This document shows, piece by piece, positions 57,327 through 64,000 of a stretch of DNA of 64,000 nt. The DNA comes from Bdellovibrio sp. (lineage in GTDB: Bacteria; Bdellovibrionota; Bdellovibrionia; Bdellovibrionales; Bdellovibrionaceae), in contig JACMRL010000042.1 of the NCBI GenBank assembly GCA_014376435.1, positions 1 through 64,000 of the forward strand, read 5' to 3'. Under the pieces are notes generated by a model, which was not told the DNA's origin, did not search any database, and saw nothing but the letters and a program-made list of their open reading frames with translations. The position numbers and the translations under genes were made by a program. Every line of letters starts with the position of its first letter. The first letter of the stretch is position 1.

Positions 57327-58463
57327 ATGCGATATTTAGAAAAATTTATTCAAAGTGACCTCAATAAGAAAATGGTTTTTGTTAGTGGACCTAGACAATG
57401 CGGCAAAACGACGCTGGCTGAAAATATTTTGAATACTAAAAAGAATGGAATTTATTTAAACTGGGATTCTTCTAAAGATAAAAAAATAATTCTGAATGGT
57501 GGCTGGGATGAAAATGCTGATCTAATTGTATTTGATGAGATTCACAAATACTCGCGCTGGAAAAACTTAATTAAAGGCTTTTACGATACTTTAAAAAAAA
57601 AGCATCAGTTTCTAATTACTGGTAGCGCCTTACTGAATGTATACAAAAAGGGGCAGGATTCGATGCTGGGCAGGTACCATCATTGGCGATTGCATCCATT
57701 TTGCCTGGCAGAAAATCCACTCAAAATGGACTCTGCGATGACGATGAACCAACTGCTCGAGTTGGGTGGATTTCCAGAACCTTTATTAAGTGGCTCAAAA
57801 ATAGAAGCGCTACGCTGGTCCAAAGAACATATGAACTTGATTATTAAGCAGGACTTAAGAGATTTAACTATGGTTAGAGATCTTGATTTATTATCTTTAT
57901 TTTATGACCAACTTAGATCACGAGTTGGATCAACGGTTTCACTAAATAATATAGCTGGTGATTTAGGAATTCCTTCAAAAACTTTAAAACAGTGGCTCGC
58001 TATTCTTGAAAGTGTTTATTTAGTTTTTAGTATTAAACCTTATTCTGGTAAGCTAAACAGAACCCTTCAAAAACAGCCCAAAATTTATGTTTTTAATAAT
58101 CCGGAAGTAGACGGAGACGTCGGTGCAGTCTTTGAAAACCTAGTGGCTACACACCTAATTAAAAGACTCCATTTCTACGAAGATTCAATGGGCGAAGACT
58201 ATGAACTTCGCTATATCAGAGACCGTGAACATCACGAAGTTGATTTCGTTATTTTAAAAAATAAGAAGCCTATTTGCTTAATAGAAGTAAAATGGGACGA
58301 CAGCAACCCGTCGAAAAACTTAAATTATTTTGGAGAAAAGTTAAAAATAGAAAAACGAATTCAACTCGTAGGCAAATTAAGTAAATCTAAAAAAATAAAT
58401 AATATTGAAATTTACCCAGCGGCCGAATGGTTGAGCCAAAGTCTTTTTGAGGAAGTATTTTAA
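57327..58463 (+). CDS. DUF4143-family AAA ATPase, probably acquired
   Basis: 378 residues. Walker A is GPRQCGKTT (21-29), Walker B is LIVFDEIHKY and sensor 1 is FLITGSALL. The C-terminal DUF4143 part has a winged-helix stretch (LNNIAGDLGIPSKTLKQWLAIL) and a PD-(D/E)xK-like core (HHEVDFVI, LIEVKWDD). The family is spread widely and patchily in bacteria and archaea; its function is unknown. It is a plus-strand single gene in a low-density region with its own operator, which suggests horizontal gain. Confidence 0.88.
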   Translation: MRYLEKFIQSDLNKKMVFVSGPRQCGKTTLAENILNTKKNGIYLNWDSSKDKKIILNGGWDENADLIVFDEIHKYSRWKNLIKGFYDTLKKKHQFLITGSALLNVYKKGQDSMLGRYHHWRLHPFCLAENPLKMDSAMTMNQLLELGGFPEPLLSGSKIEALRWSKEHMNLIIKQDLRDLTMVRDLDLLSLFYDQLRSRVGSTVSLNNIAGDLGIPSKTLKQWLAILESVYLVFSIKPYSGKLNRTLQKQPKIYVFNNPEVDGDVGAVFENLVATHLIKRLHFYEDSMGEDYELRYIRDREHHEVDFVILKNKKPICLIEVKWDDSNPSKNLNYFGEKLKIEKRIQLVGKLSKSKKINNIEIYPAAEWLSQSLFEEVF

Positions 58464-58486
58464 CATTTGATAGCAAAAATTACTTC
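58452..58486. terminator. Hairpin spanning the convergent gene ends
   Basis: GAAGTATTTT (58452-58461) pairs with AAAA-T-TACTTC (58476-58486) with one bulged base and a 14-nt loop. It covers the stop codons of the ATPase and the lipoprotein gene. There is no strong T-run, so this is a weak call. Confidence 0.35.
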
Positions 58487-59088
58487 TTCAAAGCGGATTC
58501 GCGGCGGTCAATCAGACGCTGCGCAAACAGTGACGGAGATAAATTGCCCTTCATAAAATTTAACTTTCTTTCCGCCGCCGCGGCTCTGGAGAATTCAATC
58601 TCAGAATTTGCGATTTTTTCGATAATTCGAGATTCAAACCCTGGGCTTTTGTATTGCTTTACAAAATCTGGCTTAAATTGCGCGATGATATTTTCTAAGA
58701 CAACTCCGTAAGTAACTTGGTCAGCCGCACTGACCGTATCTTCTTTAATCGCCGCGATGCTTTTATCCACAAGTTCTTCCACAGATGGCTCCCATAAATC
58801 ATGGTCTTCCATGGGGGTGCGGATTGTGCTTAAAACTTTTTCTAAAACCGAATCTTCATCCGGTCTGCCAAAGGCGATGACTAAACCGTCTTTTAAGGCT
58901 TGTGGATTATCTGTTTTTTTAAATTCTCGGGATTTTGCTAGCATCAAATCAGAAATTTCATCTAGATCCATGACTTTCAAACGACCCGCCGTGTAAGACA
59001 ATTCCGAAGTTTGCACGGCGACGGGTGCCGATTTGCAACTAATTAGAACACACGAAAAAGCCACCAAAGCTAAAAAATATTTTTTCAT
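58480..59088 (-). CDS. Lipoprotein of unknown function
   Basis: 202 residues. A lipobox ISC lies near residues 16-18 (VLISCKSAP). The mature part is helical and charged with no known motif. There is no Shine-Dalgarno sequence before the ATG; TAGTAT lies 8 nt upstream. The region to 59299 is a divergent upstream region with no gene. Confidence 0.7.
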   Translation of the reverse strand: MKKYFLALVAFSCVLISCKSAPVAVQTSELSYTAGRLKVMDLDEISDLMLAKSREFKKTDNPQALKDGLVIAFGRPDEDSVLEKVLSTIRTPMEDHDLWEPSVEELVDKSIAAIKEDTVSAADQVTYGVVLENIIAQFKPDFVKQYKSPGFESRIIEKIANSEIEFSRAAAAERKLNFMKGNLSPSLFAQRLIDRRESALKK

Positions 59089-59299
59089 ATTGCTTTATAC
59101 TAACCGATGATTTGCCACACGTTGAGGCCCGAATTTTATTAACTCGACTTCTGACGGGGCAAAGATGGGGCGTCAAGGGTGGATAACCTAAAAAAAGATT
59201 CTCGTTTCAGTTTCTATGTGACAAACTATTCAGGCTTAACAAAAAGCTATGTAATAACCGATCGCTGGCGTAGTTCAGTGACCACACGGAGGATGTATT

Positions 59300-60091
59300 T
59301 TGAAAACAACAAGTATTTTATCAACACTGGTTTCGGCAATGGCCGCTTTGACGTTAGCGTCTTGCGCCCCTTCTGCAAAACAACTGAAAGAAGCGATCGA
59401 AAAAGATCCATCGATCGTGTTTGCCGCAATCCAAAAAGATCCAGTTAAATTTATTGAAGTGGTCAACAAAGCCGCTCAAGATGCACAACAAGGTCAGGCA
59501 GCCCGTGCCCAAGATGACGAAAAAAAATCTCGAGAAGAAGAATTTAAAAATCCGCTTCAACCCGAAGTTCAAGCTGGTCGAGTTATTTTTGGTAAAGCAG
59601 ATGCTCCGATCACGATCGTAGAATATTCTGATTTTCAGTGTCCGTATTGCTCACGTGGTTACCAGACGGTTAAAGAAGTAGAAAAAGAATACGGCGATAA
59701 AGTACGCATTATTTTCAAGCATTTGCCATTAGATTTCCATCCCCTGGCAATGCCTGCTGCTAAGTACTTCGAAGCAATTGCAAAGCAAGATCATGCTAAA
59801 GCTGAAAAATTTCATGATATGGTTTTTGAAAACCAAGGCATGTTAAAAGATAAAGGCGAGGCTTATTTTAAAGAAGTTGCCAAAAAAGTTGGCGCTGACA
59901 TGAAAAAAGTTGAAGTTGATCTTAAAGATGAAAGTATCGCAAAAAGAATCGAAGCTGATATGGCCGAAGCAAAGAAGTTTAACATGAGCGGAACTCCTGG
60001 TTTCATCATCAACGGAGTTTCTTTACGTGGCGCTTATCCACTTCCCGCTTTCAAAGATATTATTGACCAACATTTATCTGTTAAAAAATAA
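59300..60091 (+). CDS. DsbA-family thiol-disulfide lipoprotein
   Basis: 263 residues. The lipobox LASC has Cys22. A helical, charged linker (to about 90) leads to a thioredoxin fold with the active site CPYC (114-117) in EYSDFQCPYCSRG and the cis-Pro in SGTPGFIING. This is the DsbA/BdbD-like form that oxidises or isomerises exported proteins. The start is TTG with GGAGG 8 nt upstream; the intervening ATG is out of frame. Convergent with sfsA; the stop codons are adjacent. Confidence 0.92.
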   Translation: MKTTSILSTLVSAMAALTLASCAPSAKQLKEAIEKDPSIVFAAIQKDPVKFIEVVNKAAQDAQQGQAARAQDDEKKSREEEFKNPLQPEVQAGRVIFGKADAPITIVEYSDFQCPYCSRGYQTVKEVEKEYGDKVRIIFKHLPLDFHPLAMPAAKYFEAIAKQDHAKAEKFHDMVFENQGMLKDKGEAYFKEVAKKVGADMKKVEVDLKDESIAKRIEADMAEAKKFNMSGTPGFIINGVSLRGAYPLPAFKDIIDQHLSVKK

Positions 60092-60109
60092 TTAGTTTAT
60101 TTTTAACAG
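60078..60109. terminator. Hairpin over the dsbA-like and sfsA stop codons
   Basis: CTGTTAAAAA (60078-60087) pairs perfectly with TTTTTAACAG (60100-60109). A/T runs inside the arms on both strands fit a bidirectional element. Confidence 0.55.
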
Positions 60110-60853
60110 TTTCTGAGTCAGTCGAACCTCGATTTGACTGATATCAACCAAAACGGGAGTAATGATTACTCCCGTTTTTATTGCTAGATCAAAAAGTTTT
60201 TTGTAAGTCGGATCAATATCTTCCGCAATCGAAAATTCTGTCACATCATCCCGTTGAATCGTAAAAATTAACTCGGCCTTATGACCCGCTTTGACTAAAG
60301 CCGTTAATTCTTGCAGATGCTTCTGACCACGCTCGGTCACCGCATCAGGAAATTGCGCGTGCTTTTTACCATTCACTAATTTCATCAAGGTGGTGTTTTT
60401 AATTTCAATATAATGTTTTTTAGATTTTTCATTCAACAAATCTGCTTCGGTTAAACAGAATACTCCATCTAAACGAGTTTCTTTTGAAATCTTATGTTCT
60501 GATTTATAAAAACTGTAAAGCGACCAGTGCGGAAAAAAAGCTTTATTGTCCGCAATCGCTTCTTGCACAATTCGATTTGGGTGAGATGTATTTACCCCAA
60601 CCCATACGCCATCGATTGTTTGCACGGCCTGTAGTGTACCTTTTAGTTTACGCTTTGGATCATCATTCAGCGAAAACCAACAATTTTGAAGTTGTGGTGG
60701 TTTTTCAATAATCGATTTCATACTGCCCGTATTCGGAACATGAATCGTCAGTTTAATTTTTTTGTTATTCTCATCCATGTATTCAACATCAGCAAAAAAG
60801 CGTTTGTATCTTTGAAGAAGGTTTCCCTCGATTAATTTTTTTTCAAATTTCAT
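60092..60853 (-). CDS. sfsA: SfsA family DNA/RNA nuclease-like protein
   Basis: About 253 residues from the ATG at 60853 (AAGG 5 nt upstream; the frame starts at a GTG at 60859). RYKRFFADVEYMDE and HVPNTGSMKSIIE at the N-terminus, GVNTSHPNRIVQEAI, and FCLTEADLLNEKSKKHYIEIKNTT are SfsA features. The last of these is a restriction-endonuclease-like core. The family was named for sugar fermentation stimulation and binds DNA. The exact role is unclear. Confidence 0.93.
   Translation of the reverse strand: MKFEKKLIEGNLLQRYKRFFADVEYMDENNKKIKLTIHVPNTGSMKSIIEKPPQLQNCWFSLNDDPKRKLKGTLQAVQTIDGVWVGVNTSHPNRIVQEAIADNKAFFPHWSLYSFYKSEHKISKETRLDGVFCLTEADLLNEKSKKHYIEIKNTTLMKLVNGKKHAQFPDAVTERGQKHLQELTALVKAGHKAELIFTIQRDDVTEFSIAEDIDPTYKKLFDLAIKTGVIITPVLVDISQIEVRLTQKLLKIN
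60150..60181 (+). terminator. Strong terminator inside the sfsA coding region
   Basis: Perfect 14-bp arms (60150-60163 and 60165-60178, core ACGGGAGTAAT) meet around one base and are followed by TTTTTATT on the plus strand. It should end the dsbA-like transcript about 60-90 nt after its stop. On the minus strand it codes for the TGVIITPVL segment of SfsA. Confidence 0.75.
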
Positions 60854-60924
60854 ATTCACCTTGTACTGAAAACATATTTACATTTTAATAACTAAAACAT
60901 CAACTAACTCTAAAAGGAGTGATT

Positions 60925-61368
60925 ATGAAATCATTTTTACCAGCGGTTCTTTTATCTTTCGTATTTGTGGCTTGTGCTTCAAAAAGCAAAACTGAAGCTC
61001 CGGTCGTCGCTACAGCACCTGTACAAACAGCTGCTCCAGCAAAACCAATGACAAAAGCAGAGGCTAAAAAAGCTAAAGCTCAGGCAGCCAAAGAAGCGAA
61101 GGCCGTTAAAGCCGCTTCCAAATCTGAATCTTCAGTGACAACGGCGGCTTCTGCAACTTCAGATTCTGCTACTTCGGTAACTTGCAAAGCGGGTTCTGAT
61201 GAGCGCGTTTTAGCAATCGTAACTAAAGACACTGGTTGTGAATTACATTACACAAAAGCTGGCAAAGCTTCGACCATCGCTTCGCAAGTCGTAGGCAACG
61301 CAAAATGTGAAACCGTGATGACTTCAGTAAAAGAAAAATTGATCGCTTCTGGTTTTAGCTGCCAGTAA
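60925..61368 (+). CDS. Ala/Lys-rich lipoprotein with a small Cys-containing C-terminal domain
   Basis: 147 residues from the ATG at 60925 with AAAAGGAG upstream. The lipobox VAC has its Cys near residue 17. A long Ala/Lys linker (about 20-75) could reach through peptidoglycan. The C-terminal domain has four Cys (TCKAGSDERVL, GCELHY, KCETVM, FSCQ) that may form two disulfides. This looks like a small surface or periplasmic anchor. Not recognised. Confidence 0.75.
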   Translation: MKSFLPAVLLSFVFVACASKSKTEAPVVATAPVQTAAPAKPMTKAEAKKAKAQAAKEAKAVKAASKSESSVTTAASATSDSATSVTCKAGSDERVLAIVTKDTGCELHYTKAGKASTIASQVVGNAKCETVMTSVKEKLIASGFSCQ

Positions 61369-61983
61369 TTATTTAGATTCCACTGTTGTAATGGCTTTGT
61401 CATGCCAACGGGCAAGAATTAAAGCCATTACTGCGCCCAACAGGGCTATCGCCATATCTTTTTGCGTATCCCATACATCGCCCTGTGTTCCCAAAAATGC
61501 ATCACTCGCTTGGTTAAGAATCATTGCAACGGCAAATTCAATTAATTCGTAGAAAGCACTAAAGCCCAAGCAAATTGAAATAACAATAAACTTTAGCCAC
61601 AGATCGTTTTTTAAAATCTTATTTCTAAGTAGAATCTCGCGCGCTAGAAAAGCCGGAACAAATCCTTGAGCAAAATGTCCTAAGCGGTCCCAGTGGTTTC
61701 GCTGTAAACCGAATAAATCTTGCACCCACTTACCCGCTGGCACTAAAGCGTATGTATATTTACCGCCGACAAATAAAATCCAACAATGTACGCAGATCAA
61801 AATCAAAAGAAAATTTGATAGCCGCATTCTGTTCCAGTAGTAAGCTATTAAAGCAAAGCCGATCACTCCCGGAAAAACCTCTAGTATCCAGGTTAAATAC
61901 TCAAACGGCTGAATTCCGCTCCAAATAAAAATTATTAGCGTAAGGGCAAACATAATTTTAATCAGCAGCGAAGTTTTTTTCAT
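61369..61983 (-). CDS. DUF2238 (YjdF-like) membrane protein
   Basis: 204 residues with about six membrane helices. NHWDRLGHFAQGFVPAFLAREILLR, FYELIEFAVA and LGTQGDVWDTQKDMA are DUF2238 hallmarks. The conserved His, Asp and Glu within helices suggest a metal site, but no function is established. The start overlaps the argS stop by 1 nt (TAATG). Confidence 0.88.
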   Translation of the reverse strand: MKKTSLLIKIMFALTLIIFIWSGIQPFEYLTWILEVFPGVIGFALIAYYWNRMRLSNFLLILICVHCWILFVGGKYTYALVPAGKWVQDLFGLQRNHWDRLGHFAQGFVPAFLAREILLRNKILKNDLWLKFIVISICLGFSAFYELIEFAVAMILNQASDAFLGTQGDVWDTQKDMAIALLGAVMALILARWHDKAITTVESK

Positions 61984-63761
61984 TACATTCTTTCTGGAAC
62001 GGGAATACCTAGTAAAGCTAAGCCATTTTTAAGAATGAAACCCGTTGCGGCACTTAATGCTAAACGCGCTTTACGAATTTCAGCATCTTCAGCCGTACCA
62101 ATCGGACAGTCATGGTAAAAAACATTAAATTTTTTCGCCGTATCGTAAAGAAAAGTACAAAGTGTTGCCGGTTTATAATTTTCGGTACTTGATAAAACAA
62201 TGGTGTTAAAGTTCATTAGATGTTGCATCAATTTTAGCTCTGAAGGATGGGTTAATAACGAACCGTTAAATCCTGAAGTATCTGAACCAAACTTTTTCAA
62301 TAATGAATTAATTCGCGATGAGGAATACTGAATAAATGGACCCGACTCGCCGTCTAACTTAAGCCACTCATTCATATCAAAAACGATTTTTTTATTTGTA
62401 TCTTGGCGAACCATTCCGTACTTGATGGCACCTTTAGCTACGATATCAGCCGTGGTTTCAACTTCTTCCGCTGACCATTCGCCCGCGTATCTAGATAAGT
62501 ACTCAGACTTTACATGTGCGCGCATTTTTTCAACCAGTACCATTAACGAAATGATATTACCTTTTCGAGAACTCATTGCACCGTCCGGAAGTTCGACGAA
62601 ATTGTATTGTAAGTGAAAGCAATACTTCGATTGCTCAAAACCCAGAACTTCTAAAGTTTTAAAAACTTGCTTGAAATGCAAAGCTTGTCGCATATCAACC
62701 ACGTAAATCGATTTTTCGATTTTGTAATCTTCAAATTTACGCCGCGCTAACTCAACATCTTTTGTCGCATACAAACCCGTGCCATCGGTTTTCAATAACA
62801 TGCAAAAGCCCAAATTTTCATCCGAAAAATCTAAGCCGATCGTACCTTGGGATTCTTGTAATTTACCTTCGGCAAAATATTTTTTGATCGTTTTAACTGA
62901 ATCTGCATCGACGTCAGATTCCCAGTACCATTTATCAAATTCAACGCCCGCCCATTTATAAACTTTCTGCATCAGTTCGATTGACCACTGACGAGTTTCT
63001 TTCCACAGCTCGTAGAATTCACCTTTGCCGGCTTCAAGTTGTTTTAAAATTACAGTTAATTGCGCTTTATTTTTTTCATAAAGCTCGACAGTTTTTTCTT
63101 CGTCTTCTAATTTAATATTAGCCGTCGAATACATTTGTCCTAGCCACTCGCCGCGCATGGGATCAGTTCGCTTTTGCGCTAATACATCAAGACCAACGTA
63201 ATTTTTAATATACCAAAGGCATTTCGCGACATGTGTTCCCACGTCTCCAGGAAATGTCGAACTAATAATTTTTTCGTCGCCGTATGTTCTTCTTAGTAGC
63301 CGAATTAACGAGTCTCCTAAACAAAGATTTCGCATGTGACCCACGTGAATCTCTTTGTGCGTGTTCGGCTGCGAATACTCGATCATTGTTTTCGGCGCAT
63401 CTTCAGTCAGCGGGCGCTTAAACATTTCGTTCGATAAAACTGCGCCAACCGTTGCCCAGGCTAATTTTTCCGAATTGAATTTAATATTAATGTAAGGGCC
63501 TGCGGCTTCGATCGATGCGACCCCGGCAACAGATGCTAAAGCAGCTTTTAGTTCATTGGCAACTGACGCTGGAGATTTTTTCAAAGTTTTTGCGGCGATA
63601 AAACAACCAAATGCTAAATGACCCATCTCTGCATTAGGAGGTTCTACCAAGGCGTTGTAAATTTCTTCAGAAGTAAGGGTTACACCAAGACCAGTTAATG
63701 CTTTCGCTAATGGCTCGGTTAAACTAACGCGTAATGGTTCGTGCATGAGAGTTTTAAACAT
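61983..63761 (-). CDS. argS: Arginyl-tRNA synthetase
   Basis: 592 residues, class I. The HIGH-like motif is HVGHMRN in SQPNTHKEIHVGHMRNLCLG, and the KMSKS region reads MSSRKGNI. The N-terminal Add1 domain (about 1-110) and a C-terminal DALR anticodon-binding domain (from about 470, SGPFIQYSSSRINSLL) are present. No clear Shine-Dalgarno sequence precedes the ATG. The upstream stretch to 63890 holds no gene. Confidence 0.97.
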   Translation of the reverse strand: MFKTLMHEPLRVSLTEPLAKALTGLGVTLTSEEIYNALVEPPNAEMGHLAFGCFIAAKTLKKSPASVANELKAALASVAGVASIEAAGPYINIKFNSEKLAWATVGAVLSNEMFKRPLTEDAPKTMIEYSQPNTHKEIHVGHMRNLCLGDSLIRLLRRTYGDEKIISSTFPGDVGTHVAKCLWYIKNYVGLDVLAQKRTDPMRGEWLGQMYSTANIKLEDEEKTVELYEKNKAQLTVILKQLEAGKGEFYELWKETRQWSIELMQKVYKWAGVEFDKWYWESDVDADSVKTIKKYFAEGKLQESQGTIGLDFSDENLGFCMLLKTDGTGLYATKDVELARRKFEDYKIEKSIYVVDMRQALHFKQVFKTLEVLGFEQSKYCFHLQYNFVELPDGAMSSRKGNIISLMVLVEKMRAHVKSEYLSRYAGEWSAEEVETTADIVAKGAIKYGMVRQDTNKKIVFDMNEWLKLDGESGPFIQYSSSRINSLLKKFGSDTSGFNGSLLTHPSELKLMQHLMNFNTIVLSSTENYKPATLCTFLYDTAKKFNVFYHDCPIGTAEDAEIRKARLALSAATGFILKNGLALLGIPVPERM

Positions 63762-63890
63762 GGATTTTTTGTCTCATGTTTTAGAAAAAGACTCAAACGC
63801 CATCTGTTTTTTATGACAGACGGTTTACGGGACCTTCGTCTAAAGTTGTTACCCTTGCGGGCCGCTTGTACACGTTGAAGCAACCTTAGA

Positions 63891-64000
63891 TTAAGTCTAA
63901 AAACCGACGAATCGCTTGCAGGATCATCAACAAAATAACCAAAATCATTTTAGTTATTCTATAAACTTTCCGATATCTTCTGTATCTGTCAGAAGTATCC
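63891..64000 (-). CDS. Possible partial gene running off the right edge
   Basis: One minus frame is open from the right edge to a TAA at 63891-63893, about 36 codons. It reads as a basic stretch (DTSDRYRRYRKVYRITK) followed by a hydrophobic helix (MILVILLMILQAIRRFLDLI). It could be the C-terminal tail of a membrane-linked protein. Too short to be sure. Confidence 0.35.

Noticed and set aside
57327-58463. Transposase or integrase of a mobile element
   Set aside because: Walker motifs and the DUF4143-like tail identify an ATPase. There are no terminal repeats or target-site duplications flanking it; the inverted repeats are both upstream.

Overview
The window reads as a stretch of a low-GC member of the Bdellovibrionota (predatory Bdellovibrio / Pseudobdellovibrio type). 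This is an inference from the gene content and family styles, from the 5' part of a 16S rRNA at the left edge, and from the combination of type IV pilus genes, a gliding-type TolQ/TolR/FHA/TPR machine and a complete LPS/KDO gene set. No search was run, so genus and species are unproven. Nearly every gene is on the minus strand. Packing is dense, with many 1-4 nt stop/start overlaps and several GTG and TTG starts.

Layout from left to right. 1-570: 5' end of a 16S rRNA gene, its leader with a boxA, and a tRNA-Ala(UGC) ahead of it. 674-1581: an unknown gene and a cupin. 1691-6510: pilM-N-O-P-Q with its own promoter. 6602-9771: pilD behind a three-gene ABC operon. 9777-15639: pyrB-carA-unknown-carB. 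15732-20805: three tandem signal peptidase I genes behind lepA and metK. 20950-24859: a DUF3833 lipoprotein, hpf, and a FecR-domain protein paired with a TPR/beta-barrel protein. 24871-28622: apt, rpoN, lptB and a fused lptC-lptA. 28594-40118: a ten-gene envelope machine resembling the Myxococcus Agl/Glt gliding apparatus. 40126-44807: kdsC, kdsD, pyrG, kdsB, engB. 44931-47772: an FHA-type sigma-54 activator, an isolated FliL-like protein and a BamE-like lipoprotein. 47810-54948: polA, ftsB, a small regulator/OsmC module and eno. 55031-56929: an orphan CpaF ATPase with a cupredoxin-like partner. 57327-58463: a DUF4143-type ATPase that looks acquired. 58480-64000: lipoproteins, a DsbA-like lipoprotein, sfsA, a YjdF-like protein and argS.

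The most notable system is the 28.6-40.1 kb cluster. In many Proteobacteria kdsD-kdsC-lptC-lptA-lptB-rpoN-hpf lie together. Here the same order is kept, but an ExbB/ExbD/ExbD motor, an FHA-TonB-like coupling protein, three TPR proteins, a small exported protein and two outer-membrane barrels are inserted between kdsC and lptC. This places a proton-driven envelope-spanning machine in one transcription unit with KDO synthesis and LPS export.

Other points of interest are a set of promoters whose -10 box lies only 6-8 nt from a start codon without a Shine-Dalgarno sequence (likely leaderless mRNAs), a perfect 13-bp palindrome between a MarR/GbsR-like regulator and osmC, and two nested inverted repeats in front of the DUF4143 ATPase.
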